DNA of 64,000 bases from Luteimicrobium sp049844995 (lineage in GTDB: Bacteria > Actinomycetota > Actinomycetes > Actinomycetales > Cellulomonadaceae), in assembly GCF_049844995.1 (NCBI RefSeq), contig NZ_JBNCMC010000001.1, positions 434,001 through 498,000 on the forward strand. Direction: 5' to 3'. Shown here piece after piece: positions 17,901-26,885 of the stretch (position 1 is its first letter; each line of letters opens with the position of its first letter). The translations under genes and the position numbers were made by a program. Under the pieces are notes generated by a model that saw only the letters and a list, made by a program, of their open reading frames with translations, was not told where the DNA came from and made no database searches.

Positions 17901-18869
17901 ATGCTCGAGGGCGTAGGTCTCGGGGACGTCGAGGAACGCGCCTACCGCGTGCTGCTGCACCACGCGAGCCTGGGCGTCCGCGACCTGGCCGAGCAGCTCG
18001 AGGTGAGCGCCCTCGTCGCGCGACGCGCCGTGGACCGGCTGCTCGCCGTCGGCCTGGTCACCGGGCTGGACACCACGCCGGCGCGGTTCGCGCCCGTCGA
18101 CCCCGCGCTCGGGCTCACGGCGCTCATCCGGGTGCGGCAGGCGGAGCTCGAGCGAGCGGCGTCGGCGGTCCAGACGTACGCGGCCGACTTCCACGAGCGG
18201 ACGCTTCGCTCCCAGCCGCACCGGCTCGTCGAGGTGCTCGAGGGCCCCACGGCGATCACCGAGCGGGTCGCCGAGGTCCTGCTCGCGGCGCAGCACGAGG
18301 TGCTCGCCTTCGACACGCCGCCGTACGTCGCGGCGGAGCCCAACGCGCCCGTCGCGGAGCAGCAGGTGCTCGCGCGGGGCGTGCGGGTCCGGGCCGTGTA
18401 CGCCACCGAGGTGCTGTCGGTCGAGGGTCGGACCGAGAACATCCGTGAGGTCGTCGCGCTGGGCGAGCAGGCGCGCGTCGTGCCGCACGTGCCCCTCAAG
18501 ATGGTCCTGGTGGACGGCAACATCGCCGTCATCCCGCTGACCGACAGCGAGGAGGGCACCCGCACCGCGGCCGTGGTGGTCCGCCGGTCGCGCCTGTGCG
18601 ACGCGCTCGTCGAGCTGTTCGAGGCGACGTGGAGCCAGGGCGCGCCCCTGTTCGCGCCGGCGGGCGCCGAGGCCGACCGGGAGCTGTCCGCGGTCGACCG
18701 CGAGCTCCTCGGCCTGCTGGGCGCCGGCCTCAAGGACGAGGCGGTCGGGCGACAGCTCGGCCTGTCCGAGCGCACCGTGCGGCGGCACATCGCCGAGCTC
18801 GTCACGCGCCTTGGCGCGACCAGCAGGTTCCAGGCGGGCGCGCAGGCCGTCCGTCGCGGCTGGCTCTAG
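17901..18869 (+). CDS. TrmB-like / LuxR-type helix-turn-helix regulator
   Basis: A 322-residue protein from ATG 17901 with GGAGG 7 nt upstream. The N-terminal 70 residues form a TrmB-like winged helix (ERAYRVLLHHASLGVRDLAEQL). The middle part resembles the phospholipase-D-like sensor segment of such regulators. The C-terminus is a LuxR helix-turn-helix: LLGLLGAGLKDEAVGRQLGL, then SERTVRRHIAELVTRLGA. In Actinomycetota such genes often stand beside genes for secreted subtilase- or sedolisin-type proteases; here it is divergent from the S53 gene across 159 bp and probably controls it. The signal is unknown. Confidence 0.85.
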   Translation: MLEGVGLGDVEERAYRVLLHHASLGVRDLAEQLEVSALVARRAVDRLLAVGLVTGLDTTPARFAPVDPALGLTALIRVRQAELERAASAVQTYAADFHERTLRSQPHRLVEVLEGPTAITERVAEVLLAAQHEVLAFDTPPYVAAEPNAPVAEQQVLARGVRVRAVYATEVLSVEGRTENIREVVALGEQARVVPHVPLKMVLVDGNIAVIPLTDSEEGTRTAAVVVRRSRLCDALVELFEATWSQGAPLFAPAGAEADRELSAVDRELLGLLGAGLKDEAVGRQLGLSERTVRRHIAELVTRLGATSRFQAGAQAVRRGWL

Positions 18870-18913
18870 CCTCCCGCCCGCCTACTTCGCGCGTGGGCGT
18901 GGGCGCCCCGGTC

Positions 18914-19957
18914 TCAGACGGCGACCGGGCGCGCGCCCAGCCGCCCGACGAGCGCGTCGAGGTTCTGCGTGACGTGCGCGCGGTGCTCCGGCGCGGCCGG
19001 GCCCCGCGGCCCCTGCTCGACGTGCATGACGAGGTGCAGGTACAGCCGGTAGAGGCGCAGGCGGAGGGCCTCGTCCTCGGCGGCGGGCGTGCGCGGCTCG
19101 GCGAGCGTGCCGCCGGCAGCCCGGTAGCCCTCGAGGTACGGCGCGGGGATCCCGCCGGTACCCATCGCGTCCGCGGCCATGAGGTCGAACAGGGGGTCGC
19201 CGAACAGCGCACGCTCGCCGTCGATCACGCCCGTGACCTCGAGGGTCGCGGGGTCGACGAGGACGTTGCCGGCCCAGAGGTCGCCGTGCACGAGCCGCGG
19301 CGTGGTCACGCGCGCGAGCGCGTGCTCGCCCCGGACGACGGCCTCCCGCACCGCGAACGACGGGACGGTGATCCCCCACCGGACCGCGTCGTCGAGGACC
19401 GCCTCGATCATGGCGGCGAACGCGTCGGGCCAGGTGGTGCGCGCGAGCCCGGCCTCCGGCGCCGGGTAGCCGTAGAGCGACCCCCTCGCCCGGTGGAGGC
19501 ACGCGAGGGCGCCGCCGACCGCTCGCTGGACGCGCGCCGTCGTCGCTGGGTCCAGGGGTGCGCCGGCGCGCTCGGCGGCCTCGGCCGCCTGCGACCACGG
19601 GACGCCGTCCACGTACGTCATGACGACGGCGTCGCCCGGGAACGCGGTCCGGCTGCGGTCCTCGTGGAGGAGCTGTGGCACGAGGTCCGACGGCGCCTCG
19701 GGCGTCGCGTGCACGAGCCGCAGGAACGCGGCCTCCGTGCCGATGATGCCGCGCTCGTAGGTCAGCAGCCGCGCGGCGTCGGCGGTGCCGGCCTTGACGA
19801 CGACGCGGCGGCCGTCGTCGAGGGTGACCGCGTGCACGGCGGCGAACAGGCCGCCGGGCAGCCGCTCGCTGGAGACCGGTCGGCCGAGGGGTGCGCAGAG
19901 GGCAGCGAGCTGCTCGTCCGTGAGCGCTGGCGTCGGCTGCGGGGGCGTCGTCACCAC
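18914..19957 (-). CDS. Aminoglycoside/fructosamine kinase-like phosphotransferase
   Basis: A 347-residue cytosolic protein with a protein-kinase-like fold. The catalytic loop reads LVHGDLWAGNVLVD, and the metal-binding segment is VIDGERALFGDP, where the usual first Asp is retained. The upstream VVVKAG has the ATP-binding Lys. HGDLWAGN is especially common in the fructosamine-3-kinase and hygromycin-kinase-like branches. The substrate cannot be deduced. Two consecutive GTG codons (19957, 19954) could start translation. It has its own short convergent gap to the LuxR-type gene. Confidence 0.82.
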   Translation of the reverse strand: MVTTPPQPTPALTDEQLAALCAPLGRPVSSERLPGGLFAAVHAVTLDDGRRVVVKAGTADAARLLTYERGIIGTEAAFLRLVHATPEAPSDLVPQLLHEDRSRTAFPGDAVVMTYVDGVPWSQAAEAAERAGAPLDPATTARVQRAVGGALACLHRARGSLYGYPAPEAGLARTTWPDAFAAMIEAVLDDAVRWGITVPSFAVREAVVRGEHALARVTTPRLVHGDLWAGNVLVDPATLEVTGVIDGERALFGDPLFDLMAADAMGTGGIPAPYLEGYRAAGGTLAEPRTPAAEDEALRLRLYRLYLHLVMHVEQGPRGPAAPEHRAHVTQNLDALVGRLGARPVAV

Positions 19958-20025
19958 CCGAGCGTAACGATTCCGGAGGTCTCGTGAAAAACGGACGAAA
20001 GCATCCGGACCGCCCGAGCCTGGTT

Positions 20026-20047
20026 GTTCGCGTGCTGTTCACGCGCC
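20026..20047 (+). promoter_or_regulatory. Putative PHO box (PhoP direct repeats)
   Basis: Two 11-bp direct repeats, GTTCGCGTGCT (20026-20036) and GTTCACGCGCC (20037-20047), match the actinobacterial PHO-box unit (GTTCA-type) at about 8 and 9 of 11 positions. They lie 40-60 nt before the lamin-tail/propeller gene. The downstream protein's phytase-like propeller makes phosphate control plausible. Confidence 0.45.
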
Positions 20048-20087
20048 GGACTGCCTCCGGACGGCTCGCTCCGAGACCATCCGCACC

Positions 20088-22829
20088 ATGCAGACTCATG
20101 CCCCTCGGGCGTTCGCAGCGCTCGCCGTCGTGGCGACCGCGGGCGTCCTCGCCCTGGCGCTCCCGGGCGCCGCGCACGCCGCCGGGACCCCCGACGTCCG
20201 GATCACCGAGTGGATGTACAAGAGCGAGGCGACCGCCGGCGAGTTCGTGGAGCTCACCAACGTCGGTGCCGGCCCCGTCGACCTCGCCGGCTGGTCCTAC
20301 GCGACGAGCGGCGGCGGCGCGGGCCAGGTGCCCCTGACCGCCTTCGGCGAGGTCGCCGCCGGCGAGTCGGTGGTCCTCACCGAGGCGCCCGCCGCCACCT
20401 TCCGGTCGCAGTGGGGCCTCGACGCCCACGTCAAGATCGTCGGCGACGTGACCCACAACATCGGGCGCGCGGGCGACGTCGAGGTCTACGACGCCGACGG
20501 CACGCTCGTCGACCGGCTCGCCTACGACGACCAGGGGACGGGCACCCTCAAGGGCCCCCGCACGGACGGCGTCTCCGGCGTCCCGAAGTCGGCCGCGGCC
20601 CTCGGCTCGGACGACGCCAGCCAGTGGCAGCTCTCCGTCGCCGGGGACGCCGACCACGCGTGGGCGGCGACCGTCGGCGGCGCGTCGGACCTGGGCTCGC
20701 CCGGCACCAGCCGGTTCGGCGACGGCCGCGACCCGCGCGCGTCCGACGGCGGCGGCGACGACGGCGGCGATCCCGGGACCGGCACCGGCGTCGACCCGCA
20801 CTGGGCGGACGTCCGCATCAACGAGGTCTCGTCCGACAACGGCGACACCCCCGTCGGCGACGCGGTCGAGCTGGTCAACACGGGCGCGTCGGACGTGAGC
20901 ATCGCCGGCTGGCTGCAGATCGACAGCGGCGCGGCCGCGAGCGCCACGGCCTTCGCCGCGAAGCTCCCCGACGGCGCCGCCACGACGACGATCCCGGCCC
21001 ACGGCTACGTGTACTTCTCCTCGACCAAGGGCCTCGGCAGCGGCGGGGACGGCGTGAAGGTCTACCTCCCGGACGGTCCCGACGGCACCGCGGGGACGCT
21101 CGTCGACTCCGTGACGTACACGGCCGGGCAGGCCGGCGCGGACGAGACCGACGACTTCGGCGCGGGCGCGTTCGCGCGCTGCCCCGACGGCACGGGCGAC
21201 TTCGCGTCGGTGGTGCCCAAGAGCTTCGGCGCCTCGAACACCACGGCGTGCGCGTCGCCGGTGACCGACCCCGCGGGTGGCGGTGACGGCGGCGGCTCGA
21301 CGCTGACGTGCGAGCCCGAGGCGCCGTCGGGCACGGGGACGCTCCCCGCCACGGCCCTGCCCGCCACGACCTGGCCGGGCAGCGCGGACGTGACGCTCGC
21401 CGACGCCCCGTGCGCCTGGACGACGACCACCGGTCCCGAGGGCCGCGACGTCAGCGGCCTGGCCTTCGACCCGACCGACGCGAACGTGCTCTACGCGGTC
21501 AAGAACAAGAGCTGGGTGTTCCGCCTCGTGAAGCAGGACGGGCGCTGGGTCCCCGACACGAGCAACGACTGGGGCGCGGGCAAGGAGATCTTCTTCCCCG
21601 GCGACGCGGACCCGCAGACCAACCAGCCCGACACCGAGGGCCTCACGGTCGGCGCGGACGGCGCGCTCTACGTCACGACCGAGCGCAACAACCAGGCGAA
21701 CACCATTCCGTTGAACTCGATCCTGCGCTTCGACCCGACCGAGCCCGGCGACCAGCTCGTCGCGACCGACCAGTGGGACCTGACGTCCGAGTTCCCCGAG
21801 CTGCACGCCGGGAACAAGACCGAGGCGAACCTCGGGTTCGAGGGCGTCGCGTTCGTCCCGGACAGCTACCTGACGGCGAACGGGTTCGTCGACGAGTCGA
21901 CCGGCGCGACGTACCGGCCGGGCGACTACCTGGGCCACGGCACGGGGCTGTACTTCGCGGGCCTCGAGAACGACGGCAAGCTCTACGCCTACGCGCTCGA
22001 CGCCGACCACACGTACCACCGGGTCGCCGTCGTCGACACGGGCATGGGGCACGTCATGGACGTCCAGTTCGACGCGAGCACCCAGCGGATCTGGGCGCTG
22101 TGCGACAACACCTGCGGCGTCGCCTCGACCGTCCTGAAGATGAGCTCGACGGGCGCGGTCGTCCCCGAGGTCGTCTACGCGAAGCCCGCCGGGCTGCCCG
22201 TCGACAACCTCGAGGGCTTCGCCGTCGCGCCGGCGTCGACGTGCGTCGACGGCACCCGCGAGGTCCTTTGGTCCGACGACGGCATCTACGGCACCGGGCG
22301 CGGCTCCGCGAGCGAGGGGCACGCGCTCTACAGCGGGCGCATCTCCTGCGACCTCGGCCTCGGCGAGCAGGGCGTGCCGCGCCCGGGCGCGTGGGACGCG
22401 ACGACGGCCTACGGCGCCGGCGACCAGGTCTCGTCCGGCGGTGCGGTCTTCGAGGCGCTGTGGTGGACGAAGGGCGAGAAGCCCGGCAACGCCACGGGCG
22501 CGTGGGCGGAGATCGCCACCGCCGCCGACGGCACCGCGGCCTGGACTGCGTCGCGCGTCTTCGATGCGGGCGACGTCGTCGTCTACCAGGGCCGCACGTT
22601 CAAGGCCCTGTGGTGGACCCGCAACCAGGTGCCGGGCGGCGTCGGCGGGCCGTGGAGCGAGGTCGTGAGCGCGGCCGCGGGGACCGTCCCGGCGTGGAGC
22701 GCAGCGACCCTCTACGTGGGCGGCGAGAAGGTGACGTACCAGGGGCACGTCTACCAGGCGCAGTGGTGGACGTCGGGCGACGCCCCGGCGGCCGGCGCGA
22801 AGAAGAACGCCTGGGTGCTGGTCGGCTGA
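20088..22829 (+). CDS. Secreted lamin-tail / phytase-like propeller / chitin-binding protein
   Basis: A 913-residue protein. After a Sec signal (1-31, ending AHAA), lamin-tail domain 1 begins VRITEWMYKS and runs to about 205. A Gly/Asp-rich linker follows, then lamin-tail domain 2 (VRINEVSSDN, about 240-385) and a second Gly-rich linker. A beta-propeller similar to the esterase-like phytase domain covers about 415-760. Three CBM5/12-like chitin-binding repeats close the protein, each with Y-x2-GD/GE-x-V and a WWT motif: near 783-801, 838-856 and 889-905. It is presumably a cell-surface or extracellular phosphoesterase held to chitin or wall polymer. The enzymatic role is inferred. Confidence 0.85.
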   Translation: MQTHAPRAFAALAVVATAGVLALALPGAAHAAGTPDVRITEWMYKSEATAGEFVELTNVGAGPVDLAGWSYATSGGGAGQVPLTAFGEVAAGESVVLTEAPAATFRSQWGLDAHVKIVGDVTHNIGRAGDVEVYDADGTLVDRLAYDDQGTGTLKGPRTDGVSGVPKSAAALGSDDASQWQLSVAGDADHAWAATVGGASDLGSPGTSRFGDGRDPRASDGGGDDGGDPGTGTGVDPHWADVRINEVSSDNGDTPVGDAVELVNTGASDVSIAGWLQIDSGAAASATAFAAKLPDGAATTTIPAHGYVYFSSTKGLGSGGDGVKVYLPDGPDGTAGTLVDSVTYTAGQAGADETDDFGAGAFARCPDGTGDFASVVPKSFGASNTTACASPVTDPAGGGDGGGSTLTCEPEAPSGTGTLPATALPATTWPGSADVTLADAPCAWTTTTGPEGRDVSGLAFDPTDANVLYAVKNKSWVFRLVKQDGRWVPDTSNDWGAGKEIFFPGDADPQTNQPDTEGLTVGADGALYVTTERNNQANTIPLNSILRFDPTEPGDQLVATDQWDLTSEFPELHAGNKTEANLGFEGVAFVPDSYLTANGFVDESTGATYRPGDYLGHGTGLYFAGLENDGKLYAYALDADHTYHRVAVVDTGMGHVMDVQFDASTQRIWALCDNTCGVASTVLKMSSTGAVVPEVVYAKPAGLPVDNLEGFAVAPASTCVDGTREVLWSDDGIYGTGRGSASEGHALYSGRISCDLGLGEQGVPRPGAWDATTAYGAGDQVSSGGAVFEALWWTKGEKPGNATGAWAEIATAADGTAAWTASRVFDAGDVVVYQGRTFKALWWTRNQVPGGVGGPWSEVVSAAAGTVPAWSAATLYVGGEKVTYQGHVYQAQWWTSGDAPAAGAKKNAWVLVG

Positions 22830-22845
22830 CGCCGACCGGGCGTCA
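22827..22845. terminator. 19-nt hairpin containing both convergent stop codons
   Basis: The sequence TGACGCCGACCGGGCGTCA has perfect 7-bp arms and a GACCG loop. Its first three bases are the stop of the upstream plus-strand gene, and its last three are the stop (complement) of the DUF6457 gene. A near copy with the same role is at 36639-36657. Confidence 0.6.
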
Positions 22846-23106
22846 GTCGGTCGCGGAGCCCCACGCCCGGGCGAACCCGGCGATCCGTTCGAGGACGGCG
22901 GCGGGCTCGGGCGCCTCGCCGCCGTCCCGCGCCGCGGCCAGGCCGATCACGTAGCCGGCGACGTACGTCGTCAGCGGCGCCGCGGGCCGGACGACGTTGT
23001 GGGCGGCGTCCCCGGCCAGGTCCAGCACCGCCTCGACGTCGACGTCGGCGGGGTCGAACCCGACCTCGTCCGCGAGCGCCTGCAGCCAGTCGTCGAGCTC
23101 CTTCAC
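22843..23106 (-). CDS. DUF6457 small protein coupled to molybdopterin genes
   Basis: An 87-residue protein starting VKELDDWLQALADEVGF at GTG 23106. It is helical and acidic, with no catalytic motif that I recognise. It matches the DUF6457 proteins that stand next to molybdenum-cofactor genes in Actinomycetota. Its start overlaps the MoeA-MobA stop by 4 nt (GTGA), implying coupled translation and a linked role, possibly in handling the cofactor. The function is unknown. Confidence 0.8.
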   Translation of the reverse strand: MKELDDWLQALADEVGFDPADVDVEAVLDLAGDAAHNVVRPAAPLTTYVAGYVIGLAAARDGGEAPEPAAVLERIAGFARAWGSATD

Positions 23107-25082
23107 GAGTGCCTCCTCGGGTCGTTCGGATCGTCCGGGCCGTCGCCCGCGGCGCGGTGCGCCTCGTCGTCGGGGGCGAGTGTGGCGGCGAGCCTGGCGG
23201 CATCGTCCCACGTGTCGACGTCGTCGCTCAGGGCGTCGGGGTCGGCGACCTCCGCGCAGCGCAGTCCCGCGACGAGCGCCCGGACGCTCGCGCCCGCGAG
23301 ACCGTCGCCGCCAGCCGAGAGGTCGGCCAGCGCGCGGTCCAGGGCCTCGCGCGCGTACACGCCGACGAGCCACTGGGGGCGCCCGTCCCGGACGAGGTAC
23401 GCGCCGTCGGGGGCGTCGGCCTCCGGGCCGTAGGCGGCGGCGAGCAGCAGGGGCACGGCGTCGGCGGCGCGCGGGACGTCGCAGGCGACGACGAGCACGG
23501 GCATCTCGGACACCCCCGGCTCCGGCCGGGGCAGGGCTGCCAGACCGGCCGCGAGGCCCGCGACCGGGCCCCCGAACGGCGGGTCCTCGCGGACGACCGC
23601 GACCCCCGGCCGCGCCAGCTCCGGCGGCCCGACGACGACCGTCCGGCGGGCCGCCCGGGTCGCGGCGAGCGCATGGTCGAGCAGCGTGCGGCCGGCGAGC
23701 GTCACGCCCGGCTTGGGGACGCCGAGCCGCTCGGCGCGCCCGCCCGCCAGGACGACGGCGTCGAACACGACGCGCGGATCCGTGGGGCCGTCGAGGAGCG
23801 GTGGCGCCTCGGCGGCGGGCGTGAACCGCCGGACGGGCACCGCGTCGCCGACGTCCACCTCGTGCGTGTCGGCCGGCACGACGGCGAGCCCGTCCGCCCG
23901 GGCGAGCGCCGACAGGCGGTGACCGTCCCCGACCGGGGCGACGCGGCCGGCGTCGTCGAGGCGGACCGGGACGATCTGCTGGCGGCCGCGCGGGGAGCGC
24001 CAGCCCGCGGCGACGACCCGCGACTCGTCGGTGGGCTCGGGACCACGCACGCCGCGGAGGCGGGCGAGCATCGGCCGGACGAACAGCTCGAACGACGCGT
24101 ACGCGCCCGTCGGGTTGCCGGGCGCCGCGACCCACGGCACGCCGCGCCACCGGGCGAGGGCCTGCGGCTTGCCGGGCTGCATGCCGACGGCGGCGACGTC
24201 GGCGTCCGTCGCGGCGCCCGGTTCCGCCGCCGCGTCCCCGGGCAGCCGGGCGAGCAGCGCGCGGACCACGTCGTGCGCTCCGACGCTCACGCCCCCCGTG
24301 GTCACGAGGAGGTCGGCGCCTGCGCGGACCGCGCCGTCGAGCGCGGCGGCGAGCGCCGCAGGCGTGTCGGGGACGCCGCCCGTGCGGACGGCGCGGGCCC
24401 CCGCGCCCCGGACGGCGCCCGCGAGCAGGACCGAGTTCGAGTCGGGGATCCGGCCGGGCGCGAGGGGCGCGCCCGCCGGGGTGAGCTCGTCGCCGGTCGA
24501 CAGCACCGCGACCACGGGCGGCCGGTGGACGGGCAGCGTGCCGTGCCCGAGCGCCGCGGCGAGCGCGGCGAGCCGCGCGGACACCACCGTCCCGGCGTTC
24601 GCGACGACGGCGTCGGCGGCGACGTCCTCGCCCCGGCGCCGGACGTGGGCGCGGTCGTCCGCGGTGAGCGCCGGCACCGTGACGTGGCGCTCGTCGGGCG
24701 GCGCGTCGCCGTCGGGCGCGAACGTGCGCGCCGACGTCCGCTCGACGGGCACGACGACGTCCGCGCCGTCGGGCAGCGGCGCGCCCGTCATGATCCGGAC
24801 GGCCTCACCAGGGCCGACGACGCCGTCGAACGTCGTGCCCGCCGCGGCCTCGCCGATGATCGTCACCGTGGCGGCGCCTGCGGCGTCGGCCCGCCGCAGC
24901 GCGTACCCGTCCATCGCGGCGGCGTCGAACGGCGGCAGGTCGAGGAGTGCGACCAGGTCGCGGGCCAGGATCGCCCCGACGGCCTCGTCGAGCGGCAGGT
25001 CGACGATCGGCAGCGGCTCGACGAGCGCGACCGCCCGGCGCGCGTGCTCGTCGACGGTACGCAGCGGGGCAGGGGAGTCCAC
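23103..25082 (-). CDS. MoeA-MobA fusion: molybdopterin molybdotransferase / Mo guanylyltransferase
   Basis: A 659-residue protein starting at GTG 25082. The first 420 residues are MoeA: PPFDAAAMDGYALR near 50, RIMTGAPLPDGADVVVP, VAVLSTGDEL, PDSNSVLL, TTGGVSVGAHD and AAPGNPTGAYASFELFV. From about residue 440, VVLAGGRAERLGVPKPGVTL starts a MobA-type nucleotidyltransferase, with EDPPFGGPVAGL and VVACDVPRA. MoeA inserts molybdate into molybdopterin and MobA adds GMP, so the fusion would join consecutive steps. It is divergent from the NarK-type transporter, which fits a supply of cofactor for nitrate reductase. The MobA Lys position is kept (KPG); activity is not proven. Confidence 0.9.
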   Translation of the reverse strand: MDSPAPLRTVDEHARRAVALVEPLPIVDLPLDEAVGAILARDLVALLDLPPFDAAAMDGYALRRADAAGAATVTIIGEAAAGTTFDGVVGPGEAVRIMTGAPLPDGADVVVPVERTSARTFAPDGDAPPDERHVTVPALTADDRAHVRRRGEDVAADAVVANAGTVVSARLAALAAALGHGTLPVHRPPVVAVLSTGDELTPAGAPLAPGRIPDSNSVLLAGAVRGAGARAVRTGGVPDTPAALAAALDGAVRAGADLLVTTGGVSVGAHDVVRALLARLPGDAAAEPGAATDADVAAVGMQPGKPQALARWRGVPWVAAPGNPTGAYASFELFVRPMLARLRGVRGPEPTDESRVVAAGWRSPRGRQQIVPVRLDDAGRVAPVGDGHRLSALARADGLAVVPADTHEVDVGDAVPVRRFTPAAEAPPLLDGPTDPRVVFDAVVLAGGRAERLGVPKPGVTLAGRTLLDHALAATRAARRTVVVGPPELARPGVAVVREDPPFGGPVAGLAAGLAALPRPEPGVSEMPVLVVACDVPRAADAVPLLLAAAYGPEADAPDGAYLVRDGRPQWLVGVYAREALDRALADLSAGGDGLAGASVRALVAGLRCAEVADPDALSDDVDTWDDAARLAATLAPDDEAHRAAGDGPDDPNDPRRHS

Positions 25083-25176
25083 GGCCCCACCGTAGGTCGG
25101 CGCGGCCCTGTTCGGGTGGTTGTCCGGAGCAAGAGCCTCGCCCTCACCGCCGCGGCCCGAGCGCTGTGCGCAAACC

Positions 25177-25192
25177 CTTACGGACGCTTAAC
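25177..25192. promoter_or_regulatory. Possible GlnR-like site upstream of narK
   Basis: The imperfect palindrome CTTACGGACGCTTAAC loosely fits the GlnR pattern gTnAc-n6-GaAAc (about 7 of 9 defined bases on the better reading). It lies between the MoeA-MobA and NarK-type genes, where nitrogen control would be expected. The match is weak. Confidence 0.25.
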
Positions 25193-25285
25193 TGCCTGCG
25201 GCGAGCGCGGAAACACGGGCTTCCTAGCGTCGGGCGCACCGATCCACCACCGCACGTCCCGCACCCGTCACCCGAGGAGACCGCC

Positions 25286-26704
25286 ATGTCACTCCCCACC
25301 ACGGACGGCACCACCACGGCCGCCCCCGCCCCGGCCGCCGGCGCGGACCCCGCCGTCTCGACCGCCCCCAGCGCCGCGAAGCGCCGCCTCGGCCGCCGCT
25401 GGATCGAGCACTGGGACCCCGAGGACCCGACGTTCTGGCGCGACGGCGGCCGCCTCGTCGCCCGCCGCAACCTGTGGATCTCGATGTTCGCGGAGTTCCT
25501 CGGGTTCTCCGTCTGGGCGCTGTGGTCGATCGTCGTCCCGCAGCTCGCGGGGGCGGGCTTCGCGCTCACCGTCGACCAGCAGTTCTGGCTCGTGTCGATC
25601 CCCAGCCTCGTCGGCGCGACGCTCCGCATCCCGTACACGTTCGCGGTCACGGCGTTCGGCGGCCGCAACTGGACCATCGTGTCCGCGCTGCTGCTCCTGC
25701 TCCCGACGACGGCGCTCGCGATCGTCGTGCAGAACCCCGACACGTCGTTCGGCGTCCTGCTGGGTGTCGCGGCGCTCGCGGGCTTCGGCGGCGGCAACTT
25801 CGCGTCGTCGATGGCGAACATCTCGTTCTTCTACCCGGAGAAGGAGAAGGGCAAGGCGCTCGGCCTCAACGCGGCCGGCGGGAACCTCGGCACGGCGGCC
25901 GTCCAGCTCGCGGTGCCGCTGGTGATCGCGGCGGGTGCGGGCGTCCACCTGGGCCGGGCGGGCCTCATGATGATCCCGTTCGTCGTGGTGGCGGCGTTCC
26001 TCGCGTGGCGCTTCATGGACAACCTGACGACGGCGCACGCGGACTCCAAGGGCTTCGCCTCCGCGACGCGCTCGCGGCACACGTGGGTGGTCTCGTTCCT
26101 CTACATCGGGACGTTCGGGTCGTTCATCGGGTACTCGGGCGCGTTCCCGACGCTGCTCAAGAACCAGTTCCCCGACGTCACGATCCAGCTCGCGTTCCTC
26201 GGCGCGCTCGTCGGCTCGGTGGCGCGCCCGTTCGGCGGGACGCTCGCCGACAAGGTGGGCGGCACCCGGGTGACGATCGCGTCCTACGTCGTCATGGCGC
26301 TGGGCGCGCTCGGCGCCATCGGGGCTCTCCACGAGCACAGCTTCGGCCTGTTCTTCGGGTCGTTCATGGTGCTGTTCGTCGCGTCGGGCGTGGGCAACGG
26401 GTCGATCTACCGGATGATCCCGGCGATCTTCAGGGCCGACGCCGAGACCGGCGTCGACGCGGACGCCCGGCCCGCCGCGCTCGACGTCGCCCGCAAGGCT
26501 GCCGCCGGCTGCATCGGTATCGCGGGAGCGATCGGCGCGTTCGGCGGGTTCCTCATCCCGCGCGGGTTCGCCGCGTCGACCAACCACGCCGGCAGCCTCG
26601 CGCCGGCCCTGTGGGTCTTCATCGGCGTCTACCTCGTGATGGGCGTCGTCACCTGGTCCGTGTACCAGCGCAAGGGCTCGCGGCTCGCGGCCCGATCGAT
26701 CTGA
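25286..26704 (+). CDS. narK: NarK/NasA-type nitrate/nitrite MFS transporter
   Basis: A 472-residue protein with 12 predicted membrane helices after an N-terminal cytosolic extension of about 75 residues. Both nitrate signatures are present: GLNAAGGNLGTAAVQL in helix 5 and AAAGCIGIAGAIGAFGGF in helix 11. Arg in RNLWISMF (TM1 border) and the VGATLRIPYTF region are also conserved in this family. It should take up nitrate or exchange nitrate for nitrite. ATG 25286 follows GAGGAG. It is divergent from the molybdopterin genes, consistent with use in nitrate assimilation or respiration, although no reductase lies in the window. Confidence 0.88.
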   Translation: MSLPTTDGTTTAAPAPAAGADPAVSTAPSAAKRRLGRRWIEHWDPEDPTFWRDGGRLVARRNLWISMFAEFLGFSVWALWSIVVPQLAGAGFALTVDQQFWLVSIPSLVGATLRIPYTFAVTAFGGRNWTIVSALLLLLPTTALAIVVQNPDTSFGVLLGVAALAGFGGGNFASSMANISFFYPEKEKGKALGLNAAGGNLGTAAVQLAVPLVIAAGAGVHLGRAGLMMIPFVVVAAFLAWRFMDNLTTAHADSKGFASATRSRHTWVVSFLYIGTFGSFIGYSGAFPTLLKNQFPDVTIQLAFLGALVGSVARPFGGTLADKVGGTRVTIASYVVMALGALGAIGALHEHSFGLFFGSFMVLFVASGVGNGSIYRMIPAIFRADAETGVDADARPAALDVARKAAAGCIGIAGAIGAFGGFLIPRGFAASTNHAGSLAPALWVFIGVYLVMGVVTWSVYQRKGSRLAARSI

Positions 26705-26742
26705 GCGGGCGCCCGGCTCGCGGGCGGACCGTTCCCCCAGGC

Positions 26743-26777
26743 TGCCGCGCCGAGGTTCTGAGGCCCTCGGCGCGGCA
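26743..26777 (+). terminator. Hairpin terminator after narK
   Basis: Perfect 13-bp arms (26743-26755 and 26765-26777) with a 9-nt loop lie 39 nt after the NarK stop. No strong T-run follows. Confidence 0.7.
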
Positions 26778-26830
26778 CACCACCCCCGCTCGCCGGTCGG
26801 GCCGGGGGCATGAGGGAAGCCTCAACACAC

Positions 26831-26849
26831 TAAGGCAAGACTTGGCTTG
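26831..26849. promoter_or_regulatory. DtxR/IdeR-like metal box before the P-type ATPase
   Basis: TAAGGCAAGACTTGGCTTG fits the DtxR/IdeR consensus (TWAGGTWAGSCTWACCTWA) at 14 of 19 positions and has the central CAAG-A-CTTG palindrome. It ends 36 nt before the ATPase start and probably overlaps its promoter. A metal-dependent repressor of the DtxR/MntR family is the likely binder. Confidence 0.5.
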
Positions 26850-26885
26850 CTAGCGGCAAACATTCAGAAAAGCGAGAATGGAGGC

